NCBI GenBank assembly: GCA_002633005.1
Contig: NMRA01000287.1
Span: forward strand, 1-62,000
Reading direction: 5' to 3'
DNA: 62,000 nucleotides
Source of the DNA: Phoronis australis
Lineage: Eukaryota > Phoronida > Phoronidae
Below are positions 22,619 to 35,264 of this stretch, piece by piece (position 1 is the stretch's first letter; each line of letters opens with the position of its first letter). A program made the position numbers and the translations under genes. The notes beneath the pieces are model-generated. The model did no database searches, had not been told where the DNA came from, and worked only from the letters and a program-made list of their open reading frames with translations.

Positions 22619-24192
22619 CTGTGTAAAAGAATGACTTTCCCTTGGAGATGAAGACCGTAATGAGCACAATGTGTGTCACCAGTTGGCATTTGCATCAAGT
22701 AACTTCACGGGATTGGCGTGGGCTCCAGGCAGTATCACAAATCATGTTATAAAAGCTTACTGACGTAACGAAGATTGAAAGAGCAAAGAGGAAATATTGC
22801 GAAACTACAAATTATACCGAGAACAAAACCCCCTGATTACGACCAAGACGATGGTGAGTGTTAATTTTTTTCTAGGAGTATGATAAATTGACGCAAGTCA
22901 CTGAGTCAGTGACAGTACCTCAATGAGAAACAGGTCACTTCCAACCCAAGACTTGGGCCAAGTCAACTCGTACCCAAGTCGAATTTCAAAAGTATCTCAA
23001 AACTATTTAACTTGGCAAAGCAGTGATTAAAATCATTCAGTCATGACATATTTATGCAAAACGACTCAATATTACCCATTATTTAGTGAATGAAAATGAA
23101 AATTTATTAGTTATGTTTTTAGCATGGGTGCGGATTGACTTAGGTGCGAGTTGGCTAAGGTACGAACTGACTGGAAAGCCCTCATATGCACAACTGGTAA
23201 CAAGATAGTGTTCCCTGGATTCGGTGTCTGGCTTGCTAGTGTTTTAATCGAGCATCCAGGTAATTCATTGAATAATAGGCCCGTGTGATGCCATGCAGAT
23301 AGGACACATAATCTAATGGTGAACATTTTCTTCTGTGTACATTGTTCTTTTCTCAGTAACCATAACTCTGGTGTAAGATGTCTATCAAAATTATACTATG
23401 TGTAATGTCCAGGGGTGGGGAGAGCTAATCTCCATACTTGAAGCTCAGCTCAAATATTGGCCAATTGCATGCCAAAATTCGAGAAAATTCACTTGAACTG
23501 TGCAGTGTGGATGGTTAGGCTTTGAGTCTGGGCCCAGGTGATTGCACATCAATGCAATTATTGACTAAAGAATGCATCTATATCTGGAGCATCACTTTTA
23601 AATTTTCAAGCTACTTTTACTCACAGGTTTTGGTAAAAGGCGCATATGTGCCTGAATTTCAGATGTAGGTGCAGCTTCACACGTATGGTCGAAGATTAAC
23701 GAAATATAGAGCAAATATTTTGAGAACTGTCATTTTTTTATTAAGTTTCTACTCATTCAACATAGTTTGCTAATGGTTTGCTTACAAATTAATTTTGTGC
23801 AGTGCTGTTGGAACACTTTCTTCAAATGATCCACTTTTATGTGTTATTTGAAATAACAAAATTTATTTGAGGGAAAGTACAAGAATACTAGCATGATTGT
23901 AAAGACTCGTGTGCACACATGAAATTGTGAGTTAATTTTCAAACAAAAATTGGTTTTCAAGACCATTTTGCATACACACCCACGGGCATCCTTTTCACTT
24001 TTGAGCACAGTCGGCTGGGCCTTGTCTTATTTTGAGTGTTTTCTCTCTGTCTTTTGGTCATTCTTTGTACTTCCATTCGGTTATTGTAATAAAGAATTAT
24101 CAATATCTATCGTTTTGTAGGCTAGGCTTACAATGCTTTCCATATTTTTGAACTCTAACAACGGTTTTTATTTTTAATTTGCTTGGTTGTAG

Positions 24193-24702
24193 GTGGGTTG
24201 TTTTTGGATGCTGCTAAGGCAGGAAATGTCGCGGACCTTTTGATCAGATTACAAGGACGAGATGTTGTAGAACTCGAAGCCAAATACCATCGTTCTTGCT
24301 ACAAAAGCTTCACAAGACCACTGACAAAACAGAAACCTGACGATAGTGAAAGAAGTGAAACTTTCACAGATGTATTTCGAGAGTTTTGCTTTGAAGTTGT
24401 GGAGCAACGAATAATCTCACATGGGGAAATATTGCATTTGACTGTGTTAAAGCCACTTCTCGAGGAAACTTTGTCCAAAAGAGGTTGTAATGTATGTGTC
24501 CGAACTGGAAATCTGAAATCGAAATAACAGGTAATTTACCCTATTCTACAGTTCCTTAGTCCAAAACGGAATCAGAGTGAATTGTTGTTAAACAAACATT
24601 TGTTCTTGTGTAAATGCTGGACTAAAATGCACTGAAATGTGCAACTGCCAAAACTGTGAGAATGTCAAAGTGAGTGATGAAATTGAGTCAGATGATGAGT
24701 AA
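24193..24702 (+). pseudogene. KYHRSCY / tesmin-CXC-type protein remnant
   Basis: After an AG acceptor (TTGTAG) at 24192 the frame reads LFLDAAKAGN, then LQGRDVVELEAKYHRSCY, a motif common in uncharacterised, often transposon-associated invertebrate proteins. It stops at 24525-24527. Shortly after, in another frame (about 24590-24702), comes CSCVNAGLKCTEMCNCQNC, which matches the CXC cysteine pattern of tesmin/TSO1-like domains, then an acidic end and stop. The piece between the stop and the next AG is only about 21 nt, too short for an intron, so a frameshift or nonsense change is more likely. The CXC part is repeated at 56440-56690. Confidence 0.55.
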
Positions 24703-25767
24703 CGGTGTGATGGACTTGCATCCCAGCCGGAGGAACTTGGAAAGACATCTTCACAAGAGACAGAAACCGGGCTAGTAACTGGCCCAGTGAGACTGGCGAT
24801 TTGTGAAACATTTTTCTATTTCATAATTACTTCTATAGTAACGACATTTTATCATGTTAATTTCTCGGCCTTTTGTACTTCATCCGATTGCATTTGTAGT
24901 TATTCTATACTTTTGTCTCCATTTTTTGACAAATTGTATGCTTTGGACTTGTAGCAATGATTGTTTTTGTATGACAGATTAGTAAATATGTGATAAAATA
25001 AAGGTTAGACATAGTAAGTTTGATAATTATAGTTTAACCAACAGTAAAAACAGCATAAAACACTATGAATCATAGTTCCATACTTCTTCAACAGGTGGCA
25101 CCCATAAATTTATATTTCTTCCATAATTCTACTTGAAAAATATAACAAAGTATGAGTTTATTATGACTTAACACAGCCTGTAGGAATATTACCTGCAGTA
25201 TCATTCTTTATGGACACTTAATTTTCTTCTTTTCTAACTATTTTAATTCCATGTAGAATTTGCTGAATTGGCACAATTTTAACATCAAATTTCACAAAAA
25301 TGTGCACGTTTAAACGCCTGACCTTTTTGATTCATAAAGTACAATGATTTGTGACATCAAAAACACCTGAATTAAATTGCCCCCCTAAAGTGGTCACAGA
25401 AGTGGTTTTCTAGGCCTCCTGTGGCCTACCGCCCATGGCTTGTAATGCTTTCTCGCGCGTTCTGGGCTTAGGTAAAACTACTCTATATTATATTCTTCGT
25501 AATTGATATTTAAATTTAAAACGATTTTTTAATTGCTATTCTTCCTAAGTATTCTATATTCAAGAGATATAGTAAAGTTCAGGCAAAATTAAACCTTTTG
25601 TTGTCATCCAATTGAACGTTCCATAGCGCTATCAACACACTTGGCAGTTACGTAGCGAAAAGTTAATTAGTAGTGTCTGGTTACTAGCTTTAATTGTCGA
25701 ACAACAGTTATTGTGTCGAAAGCAAAGCGCGAGTTTATCCACAGATCGCATTCGTTATTGCCAATAT

Positions 25768-25827
25768 ATGTTCAATCAGCTACAACTATGCTTTTCTACC
25801 CTGATGAAGCGTGGGACGTTACATTAA
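25768..25827 (+). promoter_or_regulatory. Conserved upstream ORF overlapping the receptor start
   Basis: A 19-codon frame beginning ATGTTCAATCAGCTACAA overlaps the receptor ATG in the +2 frame. The same uORF is kept at 52534-52593 and 57764-57823. Confidence 0.45.
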
Positions 25828-26824
25828 ATACAACAAGCGAAGATGAAGAAAAAGGACGAGAAAAGGAAGATAATTTTGTGGCAAATGTCACTTTGTACAC
25901 TCAGTGTGCGTTATGCGCAGTCGCGATCGTCGGCAACACGTTGTCCTTTCTGGTTTTAAGACGAAGCTGGAGGACGCACACGATTTCCTTTTATCTCAGC
26001 GTCATCTCGTTTCTAGACACCTTCTGTGTCCTGAGTAATCTCGTGGTACACTTTTCTTTTTCAAAATGGACGTATATACCATGCGCAGTAAGCGTATTTG
26101 TTTCAGCTGCTTTATCCTTTGCTTCAGTGTGGACAGTTGTGACCTTGACCTTCGAGCGTTTCGCTGCCGTTGTGATACCTTTAACGGTGAGATCTAATTT
26201 TACAGTTCGTCGAGCTATTACAGTGTCCCTAACTATAGGCGTTTCGTCGCTACTCGTCTGCATGCCGTACTTGGTTTATGTTCGACCAGACAAAAATACA
26301 AACGGAACTGATTGTTTCACAGAGCCGTACCACGACATACCCGATGATGTTGCCAAGTTTTAAACATTTTTGAAGCTTGCCTGTTTACTATCATTCCTGT
26401 ATGTTTTCTTATCATCATGAATGCTGTCATAATATGCAAGACATATGTAGCAACGACAAAACGTGTTCAGATGTCGAGCTCAACACAGGATTCCCACAAA
26501 TCACAAGCCTTGACGAAACAGCGCCAACTCACAATGATGTTGATCCTTGTATCAGTGACTTTCACAGCAGCTCTGGTGCCATACATGGTTGCAGTTTTTA
26601 GTGGACTATACAACGTTACAGAAAACTCTGTGTTGGCAACAGTTGCTTATATATTGATCAACGTGAATCATAGTGTAAATTTCGCCTTGTACTGTATTGG
26701 CAGTCCAGGATTCAGGAAAGAGTTGGTTCAACTGTTGTACCGTACTAAGCCTCCCTGTTTCAGAAAAACGCGTGGAAATCATTCGGTATTGACATCGATG
26801 TACGCTATTTCTCACACAACGTAA
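25788..26824 (+). pseudogene. Class A GPCR, subfamily 2, pseudogene (copy A)
   Basis: The first ATG in frame is 25788 (MLFYPDEAW); an upstream GTG-initiated extension is not a likely start. Helices 1-4 are intact: GNTLSF, SFLDTF, ERF in the DRY position, and loop-2 Cys. At 26361-26363 the frame meets TAA. Against copy B (TTTTACAACATT) this copy reads TTTTAAACATT, so one base is lost as well. Helices 5-7 continue in another frame (26417-26824) with NHSVNFALYC in helix 7. This is the only clear lesion, so inactivation is recent; an assembly error is possible but less likely because copy C has a stop at the same codon. Confidence 0.8.
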
Positions 26825-28314
26825 GTTTAAAAAGTACACGAAGTGCTCTGTGCTCATTCTTCAGACGAAATTGCTTTTGCTTTTTTACTCCAATGAATTA
26901 TTACAGCTGATGGTGGAAAAGATGTTTCTCGTAGCCCTTTGGTCATTTAGAAATTATGACACAATTATGGACCGCTCCATATCAGGCATTACCCTGAAGA
27001 GATGGACGTAAGGACAGCAGCATTGTCCTAGCTGACCTTTGACCTCTGACAACATTGGTATTCGCGGGTCCACTGACATATGTATATATTAGTAACGTTC
27101 TTCAGTTACAGCTTTTGCATCTTTCTGTTTGTCTCACAGCCCGATTGTCGCTTACGATTTTCTGTATGACTTCACAGAAAGTGATCCGATTGTCTCACAC
27201 GACTCGAAACGAAAATTTGGACGCGTCTCCTTTCAACCAACAACTCACATGCGACTTTTTACCTTGTAAAGACCTGTCAGAACTAATGTATCTTGTGTAC
27301 TCTAACTCCTGTTGGCGAAACTGTACTTTAGAAATTGCTTTGCATTGCATGTCGTGTTAACAGTCAATTGTCATCATCTGACGGCAGAAGATCGAAACGT
27401 CACGTTTGAAAGTTATTCAGGGAGGGAATGACGTAATAATAGAATGTATTTCCTAGAATATTTGTGGCCATTTCCTGGTGCCGAAACCAGGAGAATGTCG
27501 CTAAACGACGGTGTGTGGCGCTAAACGAGGCTAAGACTGTAACATATGTAAGAATTGAATTTCTTGTTTTACGAAAAGCGACAACAAACGTATGAATGCT
27601 GCCAGAGACTGATACTTAAATAGTAGACAGGTACATGATTCAAAACTCTTTGGATCAGCTAAATAGAAAATGTGAAGAGTTTAAAGACGCGCAGTGTAAA
27701 CACGAAGTGGAACTGATTCTGTTCTGGAATGTTTGATCAAATTAGTATTTGAGAAACCAGCTGGATGGACTGCAGAACCCAATGGCCAGTGTTATAACTT
27801 GGTGAACGGACCTCATAACAGGTTGGCCGGTACCTCAACACTAGATGGCCGCAACCACAAAAATGGTTGGCTGGACCTAAAACGGGATGGCCGGTGGTCA
27901 AACTCAATGGTCTAACAGACCACCGAGTTTGAACAAAACAAACAAACGGGTACGAAAAATAAATAGTAGATGTCACTTGAACTCCTTCGAGACATTCAAA
28001 GCGAGTCTCTGAGGAAATCCGGCCATCGTGTTTGACCACCGGCAACTGGTTATTGCACAGGCCAACTAGTTTTTTGGGTGAGGCCACCGTACGGTCACCA
28101 CATTTGATAACCGGCCATTTGGTTTTGCACTACAGCAGAGTGATTTTGAAGTCCGACCCATTGTTGGTTCCCCCTTGTTGTGCCTAGGCATACAGTAACG
28201 CGAACTGCATCCGGATCAAGATAACAAGAGTTCAAGTATTGTAATGTTTAACTTTGTACTGGGATAGTTAAACGAATATCTTCTGCGCGTTGAAATGTGC
28301 TTCTTCATTGCGCA

Positions 28315-28391
28315 CTCGCTGGTTCCCTGCGTGCCGCTAGGTGGTTGGTAGCCAGCACGCGTTCTGGTTAGGCACGTAGAGAACTAGCGAG
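28315..28391. mobile_element. Hairpin MITE, copy A
   Basis: 77 bp with inverted ends CTCGCTGGTTCCCT and its complement near GAACTAGCGAG. It is flanked by CATTGCGCA and CAACGCGCA, a worn 9-bp direct repeat. It matches 60736-60816. The corresponding site in copy B (54782-54790) is empty. Confidence 0.8.
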
Positions 28392-29156
28392 CAACGCGCA
28401 TAGTTCCTTTATTAACGTGCGCACGTGCTTAGTCAACGCGTTGAATTACTTATTTACGCCAGTCTTGGTGATGTTTCTGTGTTAATTCAAATCGCATAAT
28501 TGATATTTGACCGCGCTTTGCCACAATGTCAAATCCAAGAGAGATTACAGTCATTACGTACCTCCGATCGAGAGGAGGCAGCACAGACGAAACATGATCG
28601 AAGGTGGCACACTACAGTTGTTACAATGTTTTGGCTGCCGACGCACACCTAGAAAGTGGATATGAGTTCTTTTCTCACGTCCTCATCCAGAGTCTGGAAA
28701 AACAAACGGTTTTGTAGCATTCTCAACTCACAAGCACTACTCTTGACAACTGAAATATAATTAATTCACATCCAAAAACCCGGCATAGAAAAATAGGACC
28801 AAAAACCCTAAATTTGACAGTTTTCTTCCCAAAATTACCAGTTCCGTGCAAGTGCTAGAAAAAATCTGGCTGCAGATTCAGAATGCCTGTTCTCTCTAAA
28901 TTCTAAAATGGGGTCAAAGTAGGCCCCTTATTAGATGCCCGCCTGGCAATATTGAACTGCTTGATAGCTACCAGAAATCGCATTCGGCTTCTCAGACAGC
29001 GGGCAAACTGCAGCCACCATTTTGCATAAAAGTAGGTCACAGCTAAAAACTTGGTTTTTCTCATCGGAACGAATTCAAAAGCACAAGCAAACCAGTTTCC
29101 TTGCAATACAATGCATTCCTCAAAACAGCCGCCAAACCTGACACCTCCCTCTTTAT

Positions 29157-30146
29157 TTAACAGTGATATTATTAATATTATTCATTTATTATAGTGACAT
29201 AAGGGTGCCAATTAATACAATCTCAAAGACAGAATATTCAACACACCCTCCAGCCTCAATGGGCTTACTCAGTCACCTAATAATAATTAAACCATTACAT
29301 AACATAATACACACGCTCAAATATGACCACTTCAGACTAGTTTACAGTATAAACAGTTACTTACTTCTAACCTGCAAAGCGTCTTGAAATAACTTCGTTA
29401 TTTTGGAATATTTGAGGTAGGGCAGAATTCCGTATAAAAATGGTCGAATGTGAATATTTTTTTCACAATCAAAAATGAAATGAACGCCATCTTCAATTCC
29501 GTTTTAGCAAACACGACAAACCCGTTCATTCACAGGAACTCCGCAGTACCGCCCCACCTCAATCTCTAATGGTAGAATACCTGCTCTCAATCGAGCTATG
29601 ACGGACCTCTGAGACACCGGCAGACGTAAATACTCTTCTACACAATAGTCATTCTTAACAGATCTGTATAAGCACAGTTTTGGTTTCTCAGTGATTATTT
29701 TAACCAGTTTAACTCTTCTAACTGGAACCTGAATGTTTTGATGTTTTCGAGAGACACAATTTGTTTGTTAATGAAATTTTCTAAAAAATCGCATTTCTCC
29801 ATGATTTTAAATATCGAACTTGACCAATTGCAGGAGTTCCGATGTTTAAGGTCCCATAAAAAGACTTTTTTGCATTTCTGCTTTCATCCATTAGAACTAA
29901 ACGATTCCAGAGCCTTAGAATATTTTCATGTTGTTTGTAGTGTGAATTTGGCCAACCTGAGTCGCCATAAAGTACTGCATTGGCAGCATACTTGTGGACC
30001 CCTAAAAATATACGTAGTGCTCTCGTTCTGATCATTTCGCATTTGGAGTATTGAGAGTATCCCCAAATTCCAGATCCATATTCTAGAATTAAAGCTACTG
30101 AAATTTCAAAACATTTACTGTAACTGTTGAAACCCAATATTAAGCG
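29157..30146 (-). mobile_element. LINE remnant 1: reverse transcriptase C-terminal region and 3' end
   Basis: The minus strand encodes EYGSGIWGYSQYSKC, LRIFLGVHKYAANA, GDSGW and ILRLWNRLVLMD. This order of motifs is standard after the RT domain of CR1/RTE-like LINEs in invertebrates. Further on come EDGVHFIFDC and KITKLFQDAL, ending at a stop near 29357. An AATAAATG and TTA-rich tail extend to about 29157. The frame is broken in several places and the catalytic RT core is missing. Its 5' side ends where the hAT-like element begins at 30147. Confidence 0.75.
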
Positions 30147-31094
30147 CGGTGGCGGATCTAGGATATCACAAGGGGGGCCCAACATTTTGTCTGTAAACAT
30201 TTGCGCAAAGCACGATTGCAGATGTGCATACCACCGAATGGGGAAACGTTTCTGTTTTTCCACCTAAAATCAAGCATCTTCCTTGATTCCTGAAGTATTA
30301 TACAAGAAAAAAAAACAAAAAAAAAAAAACACGAAGAAAGTGTCACATTCGAAAAGCTGCAATTACCTGGGACTCGAGAACTCGACCTGGCTGATAGATC
30401 ACGCGTGCTTTACCACTGCACCACAACAATTTCCTCCGAAATTTGAGTCCAAGAGACCTACTTGTTTATGGTCCACAGCGTTTGCGCGCAAAACCTACTT
30501 CTTTTTGTACTGCTTATTACATGTTTTATATTTTGTGCAATCAGTTCGTAATAAATTTGTTGTATTTGAAATAGTCTTCAATTGCCCAAAAGACCAAATC
30601 CGTTTTTGTGTGGGCATTAATGACGCGATTTCTTTGCAAATCGTCTTAAGTCAAGGTTTGACACAGAGAGAATTATGAGTTTCTGGGGGATTCACTGAGG
30701 CTTCGATTAAAATTCACATCTCACCAGCAGCTTCTGTTTTTTTGATCGTCTCGCATTCCGTTTTCTTTAAAAAATGAACTAATTTTCTTCATTGCACAGT
30801 GGAGCAGACGGAAACGGGGTCGTAGTGCTGGGATATCGCGGGAGAGCCTATTAGCCATAGTTCCGTTACGATTGCGCGATGTTCCTAATTTGACACTTGA
30901 AATTGGATCTGAGCCCCCCCCAAACACACTAAAACTTCACACATTTAAATCGTGTTTCAGCCGTATAATATTAATTACTGGGGTTAATTAATAAACTCAA
31001 CATTTCCCTACGCCCTTGCTGTTTTATTTTTTTTTTGCGGCAGCCAAGGGGGCGGGAGGCCCGGGCCCCCTGGGCCCCCCTAAATCCGCTTATG
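30147..31094 (+). mobile_element. hAT-like non-autonomous element (family A), copy 1
   Basis: It starts GGTGGCGGATCTAGG plus a G-run and ends CCCCCCTAAATCCGC, which are inverted versions of each other. Copy 2 at 41426-42420 is similar along its whole length and starts with a full CAGTGGCGG, the style of hAT ends. No transposase is encoded. It includes an internal tRNA-like segment. Confidence 0.7.
30363..30427 (-). repeat. tRNA-like segment inside family A copy 1
   Basis: On the minus strand: TGGTGCAGTGGTAAAGCAC, like a pol III A box, then GGTCGAGTTCTCGAGTCCC, like a B box, at tRNA spacing. The cloverleaf looks degenerate, so it is taken as a tRNA-derived relic and not a tRNA gene. Confidence 0.5.
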
Positions 31095-31495
31095 AAGCAT
31101 CTGCGCCCATTCCTAGATGGCGTCAGCTCATTTTACATGCCAAACTCATGTGGGCGTACTTCGCAAACCAACACTCGCATGTTTTATCTTACTGATATTC
31201 AGTCAGAGTTATCTCCACATGTAACCACGTGCTATAGTTTTATACTGGCGCATACCCACTGACACAGCACCACCTATACTGAAAAGTTGCCCTGTGGAAA
31301 AATGATGAACGACACATGGAATTTCGAGTGTTGGTATCAATGCGCATGCTTGGTCGGACAGAGATTCCCTTGATTTTGATTACTTCGATAACTGCCTGTT
31401 TTGATAATTGCAACTGTTCCTGTCAAAGGTGGTCGCCATGCTACGTAACAGTAAACTGAAAGGGGTTTCAATGGGAAAGACTGAATGTTATGGGA

Positions 31496-31555
31496 AAGAC
31501 TGAATGTTATGGCGTCGGTTTCTTTACTTTAACCGATGCCATAACATTCAGTCTT
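31496..31555. repeat. Perfect-type hairpin, arms ~25 nt
   Basis: AAGACTGAATGTTATGGC and its reverse complement GCCATAACATTCAGTCTT face each other across a 10-nt loop. Direct copies of GACTGAATGTTATGG also lie just before and after (about 31479 and 31570). Confidence 0.8.
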
Positions 31556-31596
31556 CCTCGTCGGTTGAAAGACTGAATGTTATGGCGTCAGTTGAA

Positions 31597-31745
31597 GAAA
31601 GGAGAAGGCAACCTTTTTTCGTGTCATTTTTAGCAAAAATAAGGTTCGTTGGTTATCCCAGACATATTTTACACTTAACTGTAATTTTTCGTAATTTGAT
31701 AAATTACTCGTCCTCTACTCCGGAAGTGACGTTTTGGGTGTTTTC
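31597..31745 (+). repeat. K1-family solo terminal repeat
   Basis: It matches the K1 terminal repeat: GAGAAGGCAACC, then AAAATAAGGTT-GTTGGTTATCC, AATTACTCGTCC and CTCCGGAAGTGACGTTTTGG. No partner repeat is seen nearby and the TTAA end is not preserved. Confidence 0.7.
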
Positions 31746-32230
31746 ACAGATCAATAACAAGAGAGAGTGGAGAAGAATCTGTAGAGCTTTGAAACGATTT
31801 TTGATTTCATTCAGTGTTCAGATGATCTTTAGCCATCGCATACGAGTGCAATATCCCTTTAACCATTTGCCAGGAGTTAGCATGTACGATAAACGCTCTC
31901 CGTTTTAGTTCACCACAGTGAATTCTTGGACCAACTTTGATTGATACAGTGTTCACGGTGATTTAATTCGGAGGACATCCAACAACTAGAAAGATTATTG
32001 TCACGGCGTGACAATAACGGACTCTGCGCGTGCGTATTACTGGAATTATTATGGGAAGTTACTGACAGCAACCCGTTTACCAATATGAAAAGGAATTCTT
32101 TAAAATTGTAGGAGAAATTACATGTTAATTTTTTGATGACCTTTCCACTAATTGACCTCTTCCGGTGCATTATGAGCCCCGATGAGGGAGTAATTGTTAA
32201 CTCGATTAAAAGTGTGGTTAATGCTAAAAA
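31746..32230. other. No gene recognised
   Basis: Short open frames only. Confidence 0.45.
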
Positions 32231-34863
32231 TCACAGATGTTTTACTTTAAGCACTTCAGAATACCAGATGAATGAATTGGTCAAACTTTCATAAGTTTTT
32301 GAAACGAACTTGAGAAAATTAGGTATATTTTTGTGACATCTCTCCTTGTAAATGTACTGTTTAGCTAGTAGAAGCAAAATGTTAAATAGAAAATCATGTG
32401 TCTTGTAAAGTCCAAGAATAACACTATCGTAAGACAGTTGGGAAGCTGAATGACACAATTTTGAAGTAGCTTTCCGAATTCCTTCCAGAAATCTTGTACA
32501 AAGCTACATTCCCAAAAAAGGTGTGACAGCGTCTCTGGAGCTTTATTACAAAAGGAACATAGATCAGAATCCCTAACACATATTTTGAATAAAAAGGTAT
32601 TTGTTGCAATAATCCTATGTAGTATTCTAAATTGGAACCATCTAATATGGGGATTCTTTGTAATTTTGTAAGGTAAAGCATATATTTTCTTCCAATCTAA
32701 ACTATCCACTAGCTCTATTTCCCATTTACACTCTGACTTAGGTTTCTTAACGTCATTAAAGACTGAACAAATATGTCTACAAACCTTCAAATCTTTTCGT
32801 AAGTGAGTAATTGCTAAAGGCATTCAAGGAGAGTAGACATTAACACTTTAAAATTTACTTTGAAATAGAGTTTTTAGAAACCTTAGAACAGAAACAACAC
32901 CATTATATTCTACAAAGTTGGTTTTCACATCGAACCTATTTTTATATTGTTTAAACAAACAAAGTCACCATCAGAGGTATACATATCTCTAATAAATCTT
33001 AAGCCTTTTACAAACCAATGCTTATAAAAAACACCTGTGCCTCCGATCACCAAGTTACTATTAAACCACAAAGGTTGATTCAAAAACTCCTTTTTACTCG
33101 CAACAATTATTTTCTTGTAGAAAGATAACATACTTCTAAATATGTCGCGCCAGTAAGAATTACCAATTAGAGTTAACTTCGACTTAATAAAGTCATCTCC
33201 AAATGAAGCCAAATTCTTTAAGAACGGGTAGAGTGAGTACAGTAATTCACCACTTTTAGACGCAGGGCTTTCAAGATATCTACGGGCCATAGAGAGTTTT
33301 AAAGCTTTGCTGAAAGTATGCATATTAACCATTTGAATTCCCCCTTGATCAAGTCCTAAACAGGCCGTAGTTCGTTTAATTTTATCATTACGGTCCTGCC
33401 ATACACATCTAAAAAATGTCATATTCAATTCACCCAAGACTTTTACTGGTGGATTTGGTAAACTTGACAACAAAAAATTAAGTTTAGAAATAGCTAATGT
33501 TTTAATTACCGTTACTCTACCAAATGGCATTAAATTTCGTCGACTTTTTAGTAAGGACTTGATCTCAGTTATTCTTGCAGTGAAGTTCTTATGCGTCATG
33601 CTATCCAATTGAGTGTCAAAATCCACACCCAAAAATCTAAAAGATTTTTTTTGTCCAAGATAGACTTTCTTTTGTAGGAATCACGTCATCACTCCCAGTT
33701 TAACTTCCAAACCATATTGCTTTTGTTTTATCCACATTCACTTGGAGACCGGAGACACTAGCAAACAAATGTAATACATTCAGTGTGGTAGTCAATGACA
33801 AATTCGATCCGTCCGCATATTGCGAAATCAAATATTCCTTATTCCCAGCAACTACACCAGCAATATTTTTATTATTCTTGATTAAATACGCCAAAATCTC
33901 CGCGCACAATATAAAAATGTAGGGAGACAAAGTGTCACCTTGTCTGCAACCACGCGAAATATTGAACCAAGAAGATGGGTGACCATTTACGACATCACAG
34001 GACTTAATATTACTGTAAAAGACTTTCATCCACCTTCTGATCGACCAACCAAAATTAAGGAAAGATAAAATTTTTTGAATAAAATTCCACGAAAATGAAT
34101 CAAATGCTTTCTCAAAATCAATCAGTAAAAGCAATCCAGGTTTAAATCATATAGCACTCGGATATTTTCGTTCAAATTTCTTCCAGAAACGAAACCTGTC
34201 TGGTCCTTACTAATTACTTTTCCCAAAACGGATTTTAACTGTTCAGCTACTGCCGAAGAAGCCGATTTATATGTCACATTGAGTAAGGATGTGGGTATCC
34301 AGTTTTTCAAATAATGTTTACTTTTATCTGCTCCCTTAGGAATGCAGGTAGTCACTCCCTCTTTCTGTGTTGAGGATAACTGACCAACAGCAAAACCAGT
34401 ATTAAGTGAGCGAACAACGAAATGTCCAATGTCGGCCCAAAAAAATTTCAAAAATTCCACTGAAAAACCATCAGAGCCTGGGCTTTTGTTGTTTTTAATT
34501 TTTTTTCAAGCATTGTGTGACTTCTTCATATGTAAGAAGACATTCTAATTTTTCTTTTTCTGTCTCATTCAGCTTGGAGACACAAACATTATCAAGAAGA
34601 GTTTTTAAAGAAGTATTGTTAGACCGTCTATATTTGTATAGATTTTCATAAAAAGTTTTGGTTTCCTGAATAACCTCTTCTTCACTATTGGTTTTAGTAT
34701 TGTCAGATTTCCACAAAAAGGCATAAACTAACTTGTGTAACGCCTATTTTCCAAGGGAAGAAAATATTTGGAAGGCTTTTCACCTTCTTCAATCCATCTT
34801 GCTCTCGACCTAGTCATAAGACCTCTTAACTTATTTTGCCTTAAAAACCTTGCTGGCGTATGT
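32231..34863 (-). mobile_element. LINE remnant 2: L1/Tx1-like ORF2, 5' truncated and inactive
   Basis: Read 5' to 3' on the minus strand: RSRARWIEEGEKPSKYF (34740-34860), then the RT start with CIPKGADKSKHYLKNW and DQTGFVSGR (34122-34460). Next come LLLIDFEKAFDSFSW, RGCRQGDTLSPYIF and QYADGSNL (33700-34134), then the thumb region (32925-33632). A zf-RVT-like segment with LCSFCNKAPETLSHLFWEC lies at 32365-32823, and a C-terminal tail runs to 32231. The catalytic YADD box reads YADG. There are frameshifts near 34490 and 34130 and stops near 33690 and 33650. The motif set fits the L1/Tx1 group; the exact clade is uncertain. Confidence 0.88.
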
Positions 34864-35120
34864 TCAGTGAGTTCAAATGTTCACCACAGATTTACACAGC
34901 TCTGCCAAGTTCTACGATAAGTCCTCGTCTCACCGCGTTCAGCCAATAACCAGCCTTTCCTCTGGCTGGCCCTGATATTCTCCTACTCATTGGAGCCATG
35001 GTCAACAAGATTCCCAGTGGCCTATTAGGGACTCAGCTAAGTTCCCCAAATCTTTTGTGTATTTGTTTTGTTCATAACTCACATATGTAATGATTTTCTA
35101 TCGTTTTACCTTTATTATAC
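34864..35120. other. No gene recognised
   Basis: Spacer between the LINE and micro-MITEs. Confidence 0.45.
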
Positions 35121-35264
35121 ATGAGCGGCGCACCATAGCGGGCCTGGGGGTGCTATAGCCCCCCACTTTTTTCAGTGATTCGCCGCCGGTGGTGGTATAT
35201 GGGCGGTGCATCACAAGGGGGCTGGGGGTTATAGCCCCACGTTTTTCAGCGTTCCGCAGTCCAT
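35121..35264 (+). mobile_element. Two further micro-MITE units
   Basis: Units at 35121-35187 and 35199-35264, same layout as at 19102-19234. At both sites they occur in tandem pairs. Confidence 0.65.

Larger units (their letters stand above)
24436..29090. repeat. Segmental duplication, copy A
   Basis: It aligns with 56424-61090 (copy C) from the CXC end through the receptor pseudogene and beyond. It also aligns with 52210-55472 (copy B) from the receptor promoter region to the block near 29080. Shared landmarks include GTTCAGGCAAAATTAAACC before the receptor, ATGGCCGG-rich sequence after it, and GTACCTCCGA near the end. A and C share the upstream CXC region, which B lacks. Confidence 0.85.

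Noticed and set aside
30363-30427. Functional tRNA gene
   Set aside because: A and B boxes are recognisable but the cloverleaf looks degenerate and the segment is part of a repeated element.
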